Origin: Alkalicoccobacillus gibsonii
Lineage (GTDB): Bacteria; Bacillota; Bacilli; Bacillales; Bacillaceae_D
Reading direction: 5' to 3'
Assembly (NCBI RefSeq): GCF_016798245.1
Contig: NZ_JAEUZA010000003.1
Location: 62,001-126,000 of the forward strand
DNA length: 64,000 nucleotides
This document shows positions 31,448-41,162 of the stretch, in pieces. The notes beneath the pieces are model-generated. The model did not search any database. It saw only the letters and a list, made by a program, of their open reading frames with translations, and was not told where the DNA came from. The stretch's first letter is position 1, and every line of letters starts with the position of its first letter. Position numbers and translations under genes: made by a program.

Positions 31448-33433
31448 ATGTTTTGGTGGGAGCGTAATAACTTACGAATGATTCAAACCAATTTGCGTGA
31501 GGTAGATGCTACATTAGACGTGGATCAGTTGGTTTCTACCTTAGAAGAGTTCTCTGCTAATACGTTGATGATGAATGCGGGTGGCATTTTTGCTTTTTAT
31601 CCGACCGACCTAGCCTATCAGTATCAAACTCCTTTCCTCAGAGAGGATCTTCTTGAAAAGGTGATTAAAAAGACACATGAGGCTGGGATAAAATTTATTG
31701 CTCGTTTTGATTTTAGTAAGGCCCATGAAAAAATTTATAAGGAAAAGCCAGAATGGTTTTACCGAACGATTGAAGGCCATGAGGTTAATTATCATGGCAT
31801 TGTTCATACGTGTATTAATGGTTATTATCAGCAAACCTACTCTTTAAAGATTATAGAAGAGGTTTTAACCCGGTATGAGGTTGATGGCATTTTCTTTAAT
31901 ATGTTTGGCTACCAAACGAGTGATTACAGTAGCAATGATTACGGGATCTGTCATTGTGATAACTGCAGGACTCGTTTTAAAGAGATGTATCAGATGGATC
32001 TACCTGTATCAAAGGATCTCTCCAATGAAGCATACAAAAAATATAAGGATTTTCAATGGAAAACAACTCAAGACATGCTAGATCGTATTCATGCTGTGGT
32101 GAAGAAAATCAATCCTCACATCGCCATTAGCACATATAACGATTATAAGGTTGATATTGTGCGAAAGGAATCAAACACAAAATTAACTAGACCTCATCCC
32201 GTTTGGCTTTACTCTTCATCAGAAAATGTAAAATCAGTAGAAGATACATGGGATGATAAGTTGATTAGTAATTGCTGCATTAATGCGGTGGATTTACAGT
32301 ATCGCTTTATGGGTGTTTCAAAAGAAGAGGTCAGTATTCGACTTTATGAAAGTATAGCCAGTGGCTCAGGTCTAGATTTCTGCATTATAGGGGTCTTTGA
32401 TGGCTATTCAGATAATAAAAATTTCCCGATTGTAAAAGAGATCTTTGAGTTTCATAAAGAGAATGAAGCTCATTTTGGCCAATTAATCTCTGTTCATGAA
32501 ACGGCGCTAATTAAACCATCAGGACCGAATGCGTTTAGTGATAAAGAATATATAGGTATTTTCAAAATGCTAAAAGAATCACATAAGCCTTTTGATGTCA
32601 TATGCCAACACGAATGTATAAACAATGAAGATAAGTTAGCTTCATTTCAACTTATCATCGTCCCTGATATTCAAGAATGGGAGAGTGAGCAGCTAAACGT
32701 GTTACTTAGGTTACACAGAAAAGGTGTGAGGATTATTGCAACCGGCCAATCCTTTACACATGCTCATCATGCACAGTTCCTTCGTACACTTTTTAATGCT
32801 AAATATGTTAATCGCACCTTAGATAATGATGCAGCCTACCTCCTTATTCGAGATGAGAAGGATGGAGCGGAAAATTGGGTGTTTATTGATGGGGCGTTTA
32901 CCATGCTTCATTTTATGGATTCTGTGGATAAAAAATATCCGTATATTTCTCCATCTTCATTTGGGCCACCCGAGCGAGCGTATGGCCACATGATCAGCGA
33001 ATATAGTGGTGCTGGCGTTCACAAAACGAATAATGGAATAAATGCTTTCATCACTTGGCAACCTGGTACGTTGTATAGCCTGCATGGGTACGAGGAACAT
33101 AAACGGTTATTTCTAGATGTTTTGGAGGAGGTTGCACCTCGCTCTATTCTTAAAACGGATGCGACTAGCAATGTAGAGGTTTTTATTCATTCTACTGGAA
33201 ATGGAGACATGCTGGTGCAGGCTCTGAATCTTTCAGGATTTAATGGAGTTACCTACATGGAACCCATTCCTATCAATCAGGTTCATTTTCAATTAGATGT
33301 AGATCAAACACCACATCGTGTGACTCGGTTGACTGATGGGCGAGAAATTGACTTTAAGACAGGTCAATCGACAATAACATTTCAATTGGATCAGCTTCAG
33401 CGATATGAAGCCTTTGTCATTCAAATGAGGTAA
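31448..33433 (+). CDS. GHL6-like putative glycoside hydrolase, paralogue 1
   Basis: 661 residues, no signal peptide, so cytoplasmic. The N-terminal about 330 residues look like a TIM barrel of the hypothetical glycosyl hydrolase 6 type. Shared segments with the other two paralogues are the MIQTNLREVDA start, YEVDGIFFNMFG (143-154), a CxCxxC knuckle (C168, C170, C173) and SPSSFGPPERAYGH. A beta-galactosidase-trimerisation-like Rossmann domain (about 350-450) and a C-terminal beta domain follow. GGGAGG lies before ATG 31448; the frame from 31415 is too long. Glycosidase function is inferred from fold and context only. Compared with paralogue 2 it lacks the extra N-terminal residues. Confidence 0.78.
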   Translation: MFWWERNNLRMIQTNLREVDATLDVDQLVSTLEEFSANTLMMNAGGIFAFYPTDLAYQYQTPFLREDLLEKVIKKTHEAGIKFIARFDFSKAHEKIYKEKPEWFYRTIEGHEVNYHGIVHTCINGYYQQTYSLKIIEEVLTRYEVDGIFFNMFGYQTSDYSSNDYGICHCDNCRTRFKEMYQMDLPVSKDLSNEAYKKYKDFQWKTTQDMLDRIHAVVKKINPHIAISTYNDYKVDIVRKESNTKLTRPHPVWLYSSSENVKSVEDTWDDKLISNCCINAVDLQYRFMGVSKEEVSIRLYESIASGSGLDFCIIGVFDGYSDNKNFPIVKEIFEFHKENEAHFGQLISVHETALIKPSGPNAFSDKEYIGIFKMLKESHKPFDVICQHECINNEDKLASFQLIIVPDIQEWESEQLNVLLRLHRKGVRIIATGQSFTHAHHAQFLRTLFNAKYVNRTLDNDAAYLLIRDEKDGAENWVFIDGAFTMLHFMDSVDKKYPYISPSSFGPPERAYGHMISEYSGAGVHKTNNGINAFITWQPGTLYSLHGYEEHKRLFLDVLEEVAPRSILKTDATSNVEVFIHSTGNGDMLVQALNLSGFNGVTYMEPIPINQVHFQLDVDQTPHRVTRLTDGREIDFKTGQSTITFQLDQLQRYEAFVIQMR

Positions 33434-33444
33434 GGGGTGAACAC

Positions 33445-35517
33445 ATGGACCAACAGATGTACCAAAAGGATTCTGATTTTTGGAAAACGAGGTTTAGACT
33501 CATTCAACCTAACCTAAGGAAGATTGACGCTAATCATCTTGATGTCCACAGTCTAATTAATGAGGTAAAAGAATATGGCGCCAATGCATTATTGATTAAT
33601 GGTGGAGGGATAGTGGCTTGGTATCCGACTACAAACGCTTATCAAAAAACGAATGAGTTCATGCAAGGAGACTTTTTAGGCGAGGCCATAGAAGCTGCTC
33701 ACCAAGCAGGAATCAAGGTGCTTGTGAGGATGGATGTTAGTAAAAGCTACCCTCATTTATTAGAAACATACCCAGATTGGTTCCGGAGAGATGCAGAAGG
33801 GCGTGTTATAAAGCATTGGGAGATGCTAACAACTTGCCCAACAGGACCTTATTGGGAGAATTATAACTTTCGAGTGGTAGAGGAATTGTTAAAGAAGTAT
33901 CAAGCAGATGGTATCTTCTATAATGCCTTTAACTATTTGAAGTGTTTTTGTAAGCGTTGTCAAAGTTTGTTCAAGGTTAAAACAGGGTTTGATCTACCTC
34001 TGCATGAGGATTGGGAAAGCCCCAGCTGGCGAGCGTATGTTCAATATCGGTATGAGCACCATGCAGATTATAATGAACGACTTGCTGAGTTCATAGACGA
34101 AGTCTCACCTGGAACGGTACTAACCATCGATACAAATATTACCTCTGATTCATACAAAGGTATTCGAGAAAGTGGTTGGTACACCTCATCATTTTCTAAG
34201 GGCAATGGATGTATTACAAGTGAGGCTTTTCATTTTGTGGATCGTCCGTATCCGAAGTGGTTGTATTGGGCTGGAGAAGAAGTAAAAATAGGCAACCATC
34301 TAAAACAAACATCCATCATTTTAAGTTACTCAAAATCCATATATAGTCGTCGCTCTGCTCAACCTGCGGTACAGTTTGGCTATGATCTTATGCAAATTGC
34401 AGCAAATGGAGGGGCACCATTTGTCGCACTTAGTGGAGCCTTCGATCAGGACGATAAGCAATCTTTACCGATTATAAAAAAGATTTTCAACTATTTAAAA
34501 ACATTCGAACAGGAATACCAGACTATGAAGCCGAAGGCAGATGTCGCCATTTTATATTCTCAGCGTTCCGCAGATTATTACGGAAGAGAAAATCCCTCAG
34601 AGCGATGGCAAGCCCATTACCGTGGTATGTACGAAATGATGGTAGAAAGTCACATTCCATTTACAGTCCTTCATGAGGGATGTCTATCGAATGAGAGGCT
34701 CCAATCCTATTCCTGCCTTCTTCTACCAAATATTGCTGCACTTAGTGATGAAGAGGCTGCCGTGATTGATAAGTATGTTGAATCAGGTGGCCACATCATC
34801 GCAACCTTTGAAACAGGTTTATATGATGGCGAAGGGCTACGAAGATCAAAACAAGTGCTAGAATGCATCGGCAGGGAAATGGGAGAAGTCGTTCAAGATT
34901 CTTACTCTTATCTTAAGGTTGAGGATTCATTTTTATTAGAGGAGTATCCAGAGACAGATGTACTTATGTGTACAGGCGATTTTCTAAATACTAAGGAACG
35001 AAAAGGTGCTTCCAAGCAAGTGGGTGAAGATTTATATGGCATACCAAGTGTACGTAATACTACGCCGGAATTTGCCTATTGGGAAGAGGTTTCGACATTT
35101 CCTGGATTAACCCTTCATTCCTATGGAGAAGGTTCTGTCGCATACCTACCTTGGAGCCCGGATAAACTCTACCATTTGTTGGGTATTCATGAATATAAAT
35201 CGCTCATAACGGGTTTAGTCAAACAATATTGTGGCTCTTTAACGATCAAATGTCTTGCTCCTAGTGGGGTAGAATGTTTAATCGCTAGTAGAGATTCAGG
35301 TGGATACATCGTTCACTTAATAAATGCTGTTGGTACTCAAGGCAAGCCTCTCACCGAGACGGTTACTGTGAGTAACATTCAACTTATGGTGAAGGGGACA
35401 TTTGAGTCAGCTCGATCACTGACAACGGGTAATATGTACCCCATCAATCGTGAAGATGAATACTCCATCTTAGTAGTTGATCACTTAGAATTATTTGAGG
35501 CCATTGTAGTGGAGTAA
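33445..35517 (+). CDS. GHL6-like putative glycoside hydrolase, paralogue 2
   Basis: 690 residues, cytoplasmic. It begins with FRLIQPNLRKIDA and contains YQADGIFYNAFN (152-163), the CxCxxC knuckle at C167, C169, C172 (KCFCKRCQ), and a trimerisation-like domain with ADVAILYSQRSADYYGRE and ESGGHIIATFETGLYDGEG (about 370-460). The C terminus is a beta domain with GGYIVHLINAVG. GGGGTG precedes the ATG, 11 bases after the first paralogue. The three copies have clearly diverged, so they probably act on different linkages rather than being a recent duplication (inference). Confidence 0.8.
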   Translation: MDQQMYQKDSDFWKTRFRLIQPNLRKIDANHLDVHSLINEVKEYGANALLINGGGIVAWYPTTNAYQKTNEFMQGDFLGEAIEAAHQAGIKVLVRMDVSKSYPHLLETYPDWFRRDAEGRVIKHWEMLTTCPTGPYWENYNFRVVEELLKKYQADGIFYNAFNYLKCFCKRCQSLFKVKTGFDLPLHEDWESPSWRAYVQYRYEHHADYNERLAEFIDEVSPGTVLTIDTNITSDSYKGIRESGWYTSSFSKGNGCITSEAFHFVDRPYPKWLYWAGEEVKIGNHLKQTSIILSYSKSIYSRRSAQPAVQFGYDLMQIAANGGAPFVALSGAFDQDDKQSLPIIKKIFNYLKTFEQEYQTMKPKADVAILYSQRSADYYGRENPSERWQAHYRGMYEMMVESHIPFTVLHEGCLSNERLQSYSCLLLPNIAALSDEEAAVIDKYVESGGHIIATFETGLYDGEGLRRSKQVLECIGREMGEVVQDSYSYLKVEDSFLLEEYPETDVLMCTGDFLNTKERKGASKQVGEDLYGIPSVRNTTPEFAYWEEVSTFPGLTLHSYGEGSVAYLPWSPDKLYHLLGIHEYKSLITGLVKQYCGSLTIKCLAPSGVECLIASRDSGGYIVHLINAVGTQGKPLTETVTVSNIQLMVKGTFESARSLTTGNMYPINREDEYSILVVDHLELFEAIVVE

Positions 35518-36513
35518 ATGTATTCAATGAACAAAGAACTTAACGAGTTTGGAGTGATGATATTGGAGCGAACGCTTAAGACAAAGGGTGTAGGAATATC
35601 AACCTACAATCGGAATTTGTGGAATCGCATTCTTGCGCATAAATGGATTTACCTTCTTTTATTACCTGGATTGCTCTATTTCCTCATCTTTAGAATCGGT
35701 CCAATGTGGGGGCTACTGATTGCGTTTAAAGAATACAATGCCTACGTTGGCTTTTGGGCTAGTGATTGGGTAGGGCTACAACATTTTCGAGAGTTATTCG
35801 GAAGTACAAATTTTTATATTATGCTACGTAACACATTTGTGATTAACTTACTTAGCTTAATATTCTTTTTTCCATTACCGATCGTTCTCTCAATTATGTT
35901 AAATGAAGTGCGCCACGATCTATTTAAACGTGTCAATCAATCAATTGTTTATTTACCCCATTTTCTCTCATGGGTTGTTGTAGCTAGCTTAACTGCGTTT
36001 ATGCTTTCAACTGATATTGGTGTACTAAATAAGCTCATTCATTCATTAGGATTTGAACGAATTTCATTTTTATCAAACGCCAATTACTTCTGGGGAATTA
36101 TCACGGTCCAAAATATCTGGAAAGAGCTTGGTTGGGGAACGATCATCTTCCTCGCTGCTATTGCAGGAGTTGATCCTTCAAGGTATGAAGCTGCAGTCAT
36201 TGATGGAGCTAGTCGATTTCGTCAAATTTGGCACATTACTCTTCCGGCCATTCGACCAACGATTATTATCCTCCTCATTCTACGCTTAGGGAATATGGCG
36301 GATGTAGGATTTGAACAAATTCTATTAATGATGAATCCGCTAGTTATGTCTACTGCGGAGGTGTTTGATACGTATGCCTATACACACGGAATTTTGCAGG
36401 GCCAAGTAAGCATTGGAGTAACGGTTGGAATGTTTAAAGGTGTAGTAGGTCTTGTGCTTGTCTTGAGTGCGAACTATATCGTTAAACGGATGGGTCACGA
36501 GGGGATCTATTAA
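35518..36513 (+). CDS. ABC sugar transporter permease, LplB/YtcP type
   Basis: 331 residues with six predicted membrane segments. The permease EAA loop is in YEAAVIDGASRFRQIWHITLPAI (about residues 222-244). The N-terminal LLLLPGLLYFLIFRIGPMWGLLIAFKEYN is typical of the LplB/YteP permeases of CUT1-like oligosaccharide importers. The start is uncertain: ATG 35518 abuts the preceding stop, ATG 35527 is better spaced from GGAG, and the ATG at 35557 is also possible. No ATPase gene is nearby, as is usual in this class, where a shared MsmX-type ATPase serves several importers. Confidence 0.9.
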   Translation: MYSMNKELNEFGVMILERTLKTKGVGISTYNRNLWNRILAHKWIYLLLLPGLLYFLIFRIGPMWGLLIAFKEYNAYVGFWASDWVGLQHFRELFGSTNFYIMLRNTFVINLLSLIFFFPLPIVLSIMLNEVRHDLFKRVNQSIVYLPHFLSWVVVASLTAFMLSTDIGVLNKLIHSLGFERISFLSNANYFWGIITVQNIWKELGWGTIIFLAAIAGVDPSRYEAAVIDGASRFRQIWHITLPAIRPTIIILLILRLGNMADVGFEQILLMMNPLVMSTAEVFDTYAYTHGILQGQVSIGVTVGMFKGVVGLVLVLSANYIVKRMGHEGIY

Positions 36514-36543
36514 TAAAAATATTAAAGTAAGGAGGGGTCTCAT

Positions 36544-37416
36544 TTGAGTTTTGTCACGTCAAAACGGATGACAGTTGGGGACTGGTTAAATTATGTTTTC
36601 CTAGTGTTGATCTCAGCGATCAGTATATTCCCTTTTATTTATGTCTTTAGTGTATCGTTTACTGATCCTGAAGTGTACGTGCCGCTTGGTTTTTACTTGT
36701 TTCCTGAAAAGTGGTCTCTCGATGCCTATTTTTATATTTTACAAACAAATAGCTTCATTAATGCACTGAAAAGTACCTTGTATGTAACGGTGGTAGGAAC
36801 CATATTAAATGTCATTGTTTCCTTTTCTATGGCTTATGCACTGACGAAGAAGTCGATGCCTGGACGAAAATATATTTTAGGAATCGTGATTTTTACTCTC
36901 GTTTTTAATGCGGGGATTGTGCCTAACTATTTGCTAATAAGGGAACTTGGGCTAATTAATAGTTACTGGGCACTTATTTTAATGGCATTGACAAACGGTT
37001 GGAGTATTATCGTTATTAAAAGTTTTATGGATTCGCTTCCACCTGAATTGGAGGAAGCAGCAAAAATAGACGGGGCAAATGATATGGGTGTCTTCCTAAG
37101 AATTATCATTCCATTATCTATGCCAGCCATCGCAGCTTTTACATTATTCTTTGCTGTTGCTCATTGGAACACGTACTTTAATGCGTTAGTTTACTTAACG
37201 GATTCATCAAAGTGGACCTTGCAGGTATTGGTCAAAACCCTCGTTATTGATTCAGACTCCAACGGTATAAATACGGGAGGGGACGAAAGCGTGGTTCCAC
37301 AGGAAACGATTCGAATGGCATCTATTGTCTTATCAATGCTTCCTATCCTTGTAGTTTACCCGTTCTTACAGAAATATTTTGCTAAAGGAGTGATGCTTGG
37401 GTCGGTAAAAGGCTGA
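36544..37416 (+). CDS. ABC sugar transporter permease, YtcP/YteP partner
   Basis: 290 residues with six membrane segments. The EAA loop is LEEAAKIDGANDMGVFLRIIIPLSMPAI (about residues 174-201). The C terminus ends FAKGVMLGSVKG, characteristic of the second permease in lplABC-type importers. TTG at 36544 follows GGAGGGG. It lies 30 bases after the first permease gene. Together with the lipoprotein downstream they import an oligosaccharide. Confidence 0.92.
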   Translation: MSFVTSKRMTVGDWLNYVFLVLISAISIFPFIYVFSVSFTDPEVYVPLGFYLFPEKWSLDAYFYILQTNSFINALKSTLYVTVVGTILNVIVSFSMAYALTKKSMPGRKYILGIVIFTLVFNAGIVPNYLLIRELGLINSYWALILMALTNGWSIIVIKSFMDSLPPELEEAAKIDGANDMGVFLRIIIPLSMPAIAAFTLFFAVAHWNTYFNALVYLTDSSKWTLQVLVKTLVIDSDSNGINTGGDESVVPQETIRMASIVLSMLPILVVYPFLQKYFAKGVMLGSVKG

Positions 37417-37556
37417 TCTAGAAGGTACCAACCGGACATTTCTTTACAAGGGGTCGCCAGTCAATTATTGTCTGTCCTGATCTTATGAGCATTCGACTAA
37501 ACTTAAGTCAAGGCAGGTAATGATAACCAATCATTTTGAAAAAGGAGGATTTTAAT

Positions 37557-39068
37557 ATGGGAGCGATTTTTGGGAAAAAAGCAATGGTAGGTTTTAGCTC
37601 ACTGTTGACGGTTACGTTGCTAGCTGCGTGCAATAACAATGCCTCTGATCCAGTTGACAGTAGTGATAACAAAGAGGATGAACCATTGTACATTCAAATG
37701 TTTGCAGGCTTATATAATGAATTACCTGAAATGGATAACGCGTATTGGACTGAGTGGCAGAAACAAACGAACACGGAGTTAGATATTGAATGGGTACCAT
37801 CCGGTGACCTTGATACAAAGATGGATTTAGTCTTGGCATCAGGTGACCTCCCAGAAGTGCTCTCATCTCCAAATGTCCGTCCTCCACTAGTAAATGCAAT
37901 AAAAAACGGCGCTTTCTGGGAGCTTGATGAATTCCTTGGGGATTATAGCGACTATCCTAATTTGAAAAATAACCTCGCTGACGATTGGCAAAAATACTTA
38001 TCTGTTGATGGGAAATTATATGGTTTGCCTCGTTCTCGGTCAAGAATTGATATTGGAGTTAAGATGAGGAAGGATTGGCTGGATCAATTAGATATTCCGG
38101 TTCCAACAACCATCGACGAATATCAGGATGCCTTAAAGAAAATCGTTGATGAGGACCCGGCAGGCAGTGACACACTTGGACTTATTGGACATGGAACAAT
38201 TGTTGCAGACGGAACGGATGCCTTTGCTACTGCATTCGGTGCCATGGAGCCTTACTTTACAGACGACGGTGGATTGGTTCCAAAGCAATTGACTCCAATG
38301 TACACAGATATGGTGGAGTGGTTTAGTGAATTATATGCTGATGGATTATTAGCACAAGAATTTTCGGTCATGAAGTTAACCCAAGCCGAAGAATTATACA
38401 AAAGTGGGCGAGCTGTCTCCTATGCAAGGAGTATTTGGTGGGATAAAGAGTATGAGGATGCAATTTCGCGAACGCAGGACGATCCGGAAATTGTAAATCT
38501 TGCACTGGAGGGACCTGGCGGAATAGGAGTTAACCTTGCAACAGGTGTTTCTGGAGGTTATTTTATCTCTAAAAAGGTGCCTGAAGAAAAAGTAATCAAG
38601 ATTTTAGATTACCTTGAGCATACAGCTTCAGAAGAAATTACAGACTTATCCTATTACGGAATAGAAGGCGTTCATCATGAAGTGATAGACGGACAAAAGG
38701 TATTAAATGAGCTAGGAGAGCAGGAAATTAATACAACAGCTAAAGGAGCAGGCGTTCTTGCTTATGCTATGTGGGGAAAAGTAGAAAGTGCATCAGGTAG
38801 TAAGGAATACAACGATGCCAAAAAAGAACAGGTGGAGCACTTTGATGAGATAGGAACCATTGATCCGATGACAGGTCTTCACTCAGACGCGTGGCTGAAT
38901 GAATGGGCGAAGCATGTAAATGAGTGGGAAACGATGGTCACACGCGTTATAGTAGGCCAAATTAGTATTGAAGAGTACGAAGATTATATTGAATCAATTA
39001 ATAATTCTCCGGCAATGATGGAAGCGTTCTCAGAATTAGGCGATGAATATAGAATGTTTAACGATTGA
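37557..39068 (+). CDS. ABC transporter extracellular solute-binding lipoprotein, LplA type
   Basis: 503 residues. A signal peptide ends in the lipobox LLAAC, followed by an acidic linker and a large two-lobe binding domain. LVLASGDLPEV, AIKNGAFWELDEFLGDYSDYPNL and KWESASG-like regions near the C terminus are typical of the LplA/YtcQ group. ATG 37557 with AAAGGAGG is preferred to the TTG at 37536. It is anchored outside the membrane and delivers the oligosaccharide to the two permeases. A hairpin downstream may raise its message level relative to the rest of the operon. Confidence 0.9.
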   Translation: MGAIFGKKAMVGFSSLLTVTLLAACNNNASDPVDSSDNKEDEPLYIQMFAGLYNELPEMDNAYWTEWQKQTNTELDIEWVPSGDLDTKMDLVLASGDLPEVLSSPNVRPPLVNAIKNGAFWELDEFLGDYSDYPNLKNNLADDWQKYLSVDGKLYGLPRSRSRIDIGVKMRKDWLDQLDIPVPTTIDEYQDALKKIVDEDPAGSDTLGLIGHGTIVADGTDAFATAFGAMEPYFTDDGGLVPKQLTPMYTDMVEWFSELYADGLLAQEFSVMKLTQAEELYKSGRAVSYARSIWWDKEYEDAISRTQDDPEIVNLALEGPGGIGVNLATGVSGGYFISKKVPEEKVIKILDYLEHTASEEITDLSYYGIEGVHHEVIDGQKVLNELGEQEINTTAKGAGVLAYAMWGKVESASGSKEYNDAKKEQVEHFDEIGTIDPMTGLHSDAWLNEWAKHVNEWETMVTRVIVGQISIEEYEDYIESINNSPAMMEAFSELGDEYRMFND

Positions 39069-39146
39069 TGTGCAATTGGAACCGGAGTCAATTTGGCTTC
39101 GGTTCGCAATAAAACTTAAGCATAGCAAATGCATGGGAGGTTTAAC
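39069..39146 (+). other. Intercistronic hairpin after the binding-protein gene
   Basis: GAACCGGAG pairs with CTTCGGTTC around nine bases (about 39079-39105), with weak outer pairing TGTGCAATT/AATAAAAC. There is no T run. It may protect the binding-protein message or attenuate the genes beyond. Confidence 0.55.
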
Positions 39147-41162
39147 ATGAATGAAGGTAGTAGTTGGTGGAGGAAAAACGTCAGAGTCATTCAGCCGAAT
39201 TTACAGGTGAAGGATACCAGCAAAATTGATCCTGAGAAATTAGCAGAGCAACTTGACGAAATGGGTGCTAATACTGTGGTGTTTAATGTAGGAGGGATTT
39301 ATGCTTGGTATCCGACCCAGGTCCAGAATCATACGTTAAATGACTATTTGCCTACTGGTCAAGATTTGTTAGCGAGTATGATTGATGCACTTCACAAACG
39401 GAAGATGAGATTTATTGCTAGGTTTGATTTTAGTAAGGCAGAGGATTCCATTTATCTAAAGAATCCACAATGGTTTGTAAGAGACCAGCGCAATCAACCG
39501 CAAGTGATTGGCACGGAAAGGCCAGGTAATTGGTCGCTTTTAATGTCAACGTGTATTAATAGTTCATATCGTTCACACGAAGTTGCTATACCAGTTATAA
39601 ATGAAGTGCTATCCAAGTACCCAATTGATGGCATTTTTCTTAATAACCCTGGCCCTATAGCCTGTTATTGTCAGACGTGCAAACGAAAATATCGAACCTT
39701 GTATGGCGAAGAGCTTCCAGATGATAAGTCTAAATTTCATCCGGAATGGGCAACCAAATGTATGAAAGACAATATTGATCAACTATATTCCCAAATAAAA
39801 GAGAAAGATGCCGATTTGCCACTAATTCTTTATTATAATCTGTACAGAGACAGTTTATATGATAGAGCTAAAACGGCAGATATGCTTTGTACTGAGCCTC
39901 AGGATATTCTTTCGTTAGGATCAAAAAACATCCCAGAGTTTTGGAAACCAGCACTTAGTATTAAGCTAGGACAATCCTTAACTGATTATCCAAATCCGTT
40001 TGGGATAGTTCATTCTAGTCCTGGTATGGATTGGCGACATACAGGGCTTCCACCGGCCGAATACCAATTCTGGCTCTGTCAAATTCCTGCGAATGGCGGT
40101 CAGATCTGGCATTCACTAACAGGTATCCCTGATACGATACATGATAAACGGATTCTAAACGTAGTGACGCAGCATAACAATATGGTAAAAAAAGTTGCTC
40201 CATTTATGGAGGGTGCACAAAGCTATAACGAAGTAGCCTTAATTTGGAATGCAGCCTCGTCGGGTGAAGGTTGGGCAGACGGTTTGTTGGAAAAACAAAT
40301 TTCATTTGATGTACTACTGCCTGAACAGGTTATAAAACGCGATCTTAGTCAATATCGAGCCGTTATTGTTCCAGAGACGCTTCAATGGACAGAAGAATTA
40401 TACGCTGCATTAAGGTTGTATACATCAAATGGTGGAGGCCTCATAATAGAAGGACTACCTAAAGGTGTAAATGCTGAAGAATTTATAGGCATTGAGCCAG
40501 ACATTCAGTATAGTGAAGAACTGAATGCATCATACCTTCGTTTTGAAAAAAGAGGGAGTACTCTTCAAAGGGGATTAGAAGAGACCGAGCTTATTGCCCA
40601 TCGTGGGACAACAATGTATTGTCGGACAGATGGAAATTCAGAGGTTTTAGCTACTTTAGTTCCGCCATTCTCGCCTCTTGAAAGTGTTGGAGCGCCACCA
40701 GAACGAGCATCACTTGCTGTTGAAAGAACCGATATCCCCCTCATTGTACACAAAAAAAGTGGAGAAGGAAGGATTCTATTCCTCACATTCTCACTCAGTA
40801 TGCTGATAAATGAATATCGATTAAATGAGCACTATACTTTGTTAGACAATCTTGTGCATGAAGCAGTGGGTCCTAACTTACGTGTGGAGGTAACTCATGC
40901 TCCTGGTCTTCAAGTTTCAGTCTTCAAAAAAGAAAGTGGGCAGCTATTGATCCATTTAGTAAACGGTGCTGGAAGACGTCCCTTAAGTAGAAACCTCCCC
41001 ATCCACGATGTGAAAATCAATGTATATTCACAAGATTTGAAAGCGCTTACTAAAGCTGAATCCATCATATCTGGTGAAAAATTACATGTCGGGAAGGAGG
41101 GAGATATGCTAGTAATCCAGTTACCTATATTAAGAATATGGGAGGTTCTGTCTATATCATGA
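39147..41162 (+). CDS. GHL6-like putative glycoside hydrolase, paralogue 3
   Basis: 671 residues, cytoplasmic. It shares with the other two the VRVIQPNLQVKDT start, the FNVGGIYAWYPT segment, YPIDGIFLNNPG (158-169) and the CxCxxC knuckle at C173, C175, C178 (ACYCQTC). It also has the SPLESVGAPPERASLAV segment and a trimerisation-like domain around RAVIVPETLQWTEELYAALRLYTSNGGGLIIE. GGGAGG lies before ATG 39147. Its stop overlaps the next start (ATGA). It lies behind the transporter genes, unlike copies 1 and 2. Confidence 0.78.
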   Translation: MNEGSSWWRKNVRVIQPNLQVKDTSKIDPEKLAEQLDEMGANTVVFNVGGIYAWYPTQVQNHTLNDYLPTGQDLLASMIDALHKRKMRFIARFDFSKAEDSIYLKNPQWFVRDQRNQPQVIGTERPGNWSLLMSTCINSSYRSHEVAIPVINEVLSKYPIDGIFLNNPGPIACYCQTCKRKYRTLYGEELPDDKSKFHPEWATKCMKDNIDQLYSQIKEKDADLPLILYYNLYRDSLYDRAKTADMLCTEPQDILSLGSKNIPEFWKPALSIKLGQSLTDYPNPFGIVHSSPGMDWRHTGLPPAEYQFWLCQIPANGGQIWHSLTGIPDTIHDKRILNVVTQHNNMVKKVAPFMEGAQSYNEVALIWNAASSGEGWADGLLEKQISFDVLLPEQVIKRDLSQYRAVIVPETLQWTEELYAALRLYTSNGGGLIIEGLPKGVNAEEFIGIEPDIQYSEELNASYLRFEKRGSTLQRGLEETELIAHRGTTMYCRTDGNSEVLATLVPPFSPLESVGAPPERASLAVERTDIPLIVHKKSGEGRILFLTFSLSMLINEYRLNEHYTLLDNLVHEAVGPNLRVEVTHAPGLQVSVFKKESGQLLIHLVNGAGRRPLSRNLPIHDVKINVYSQDLKALTKAESIISGEKLHVGKEGDMLVIQLPILRIWEVLSIS

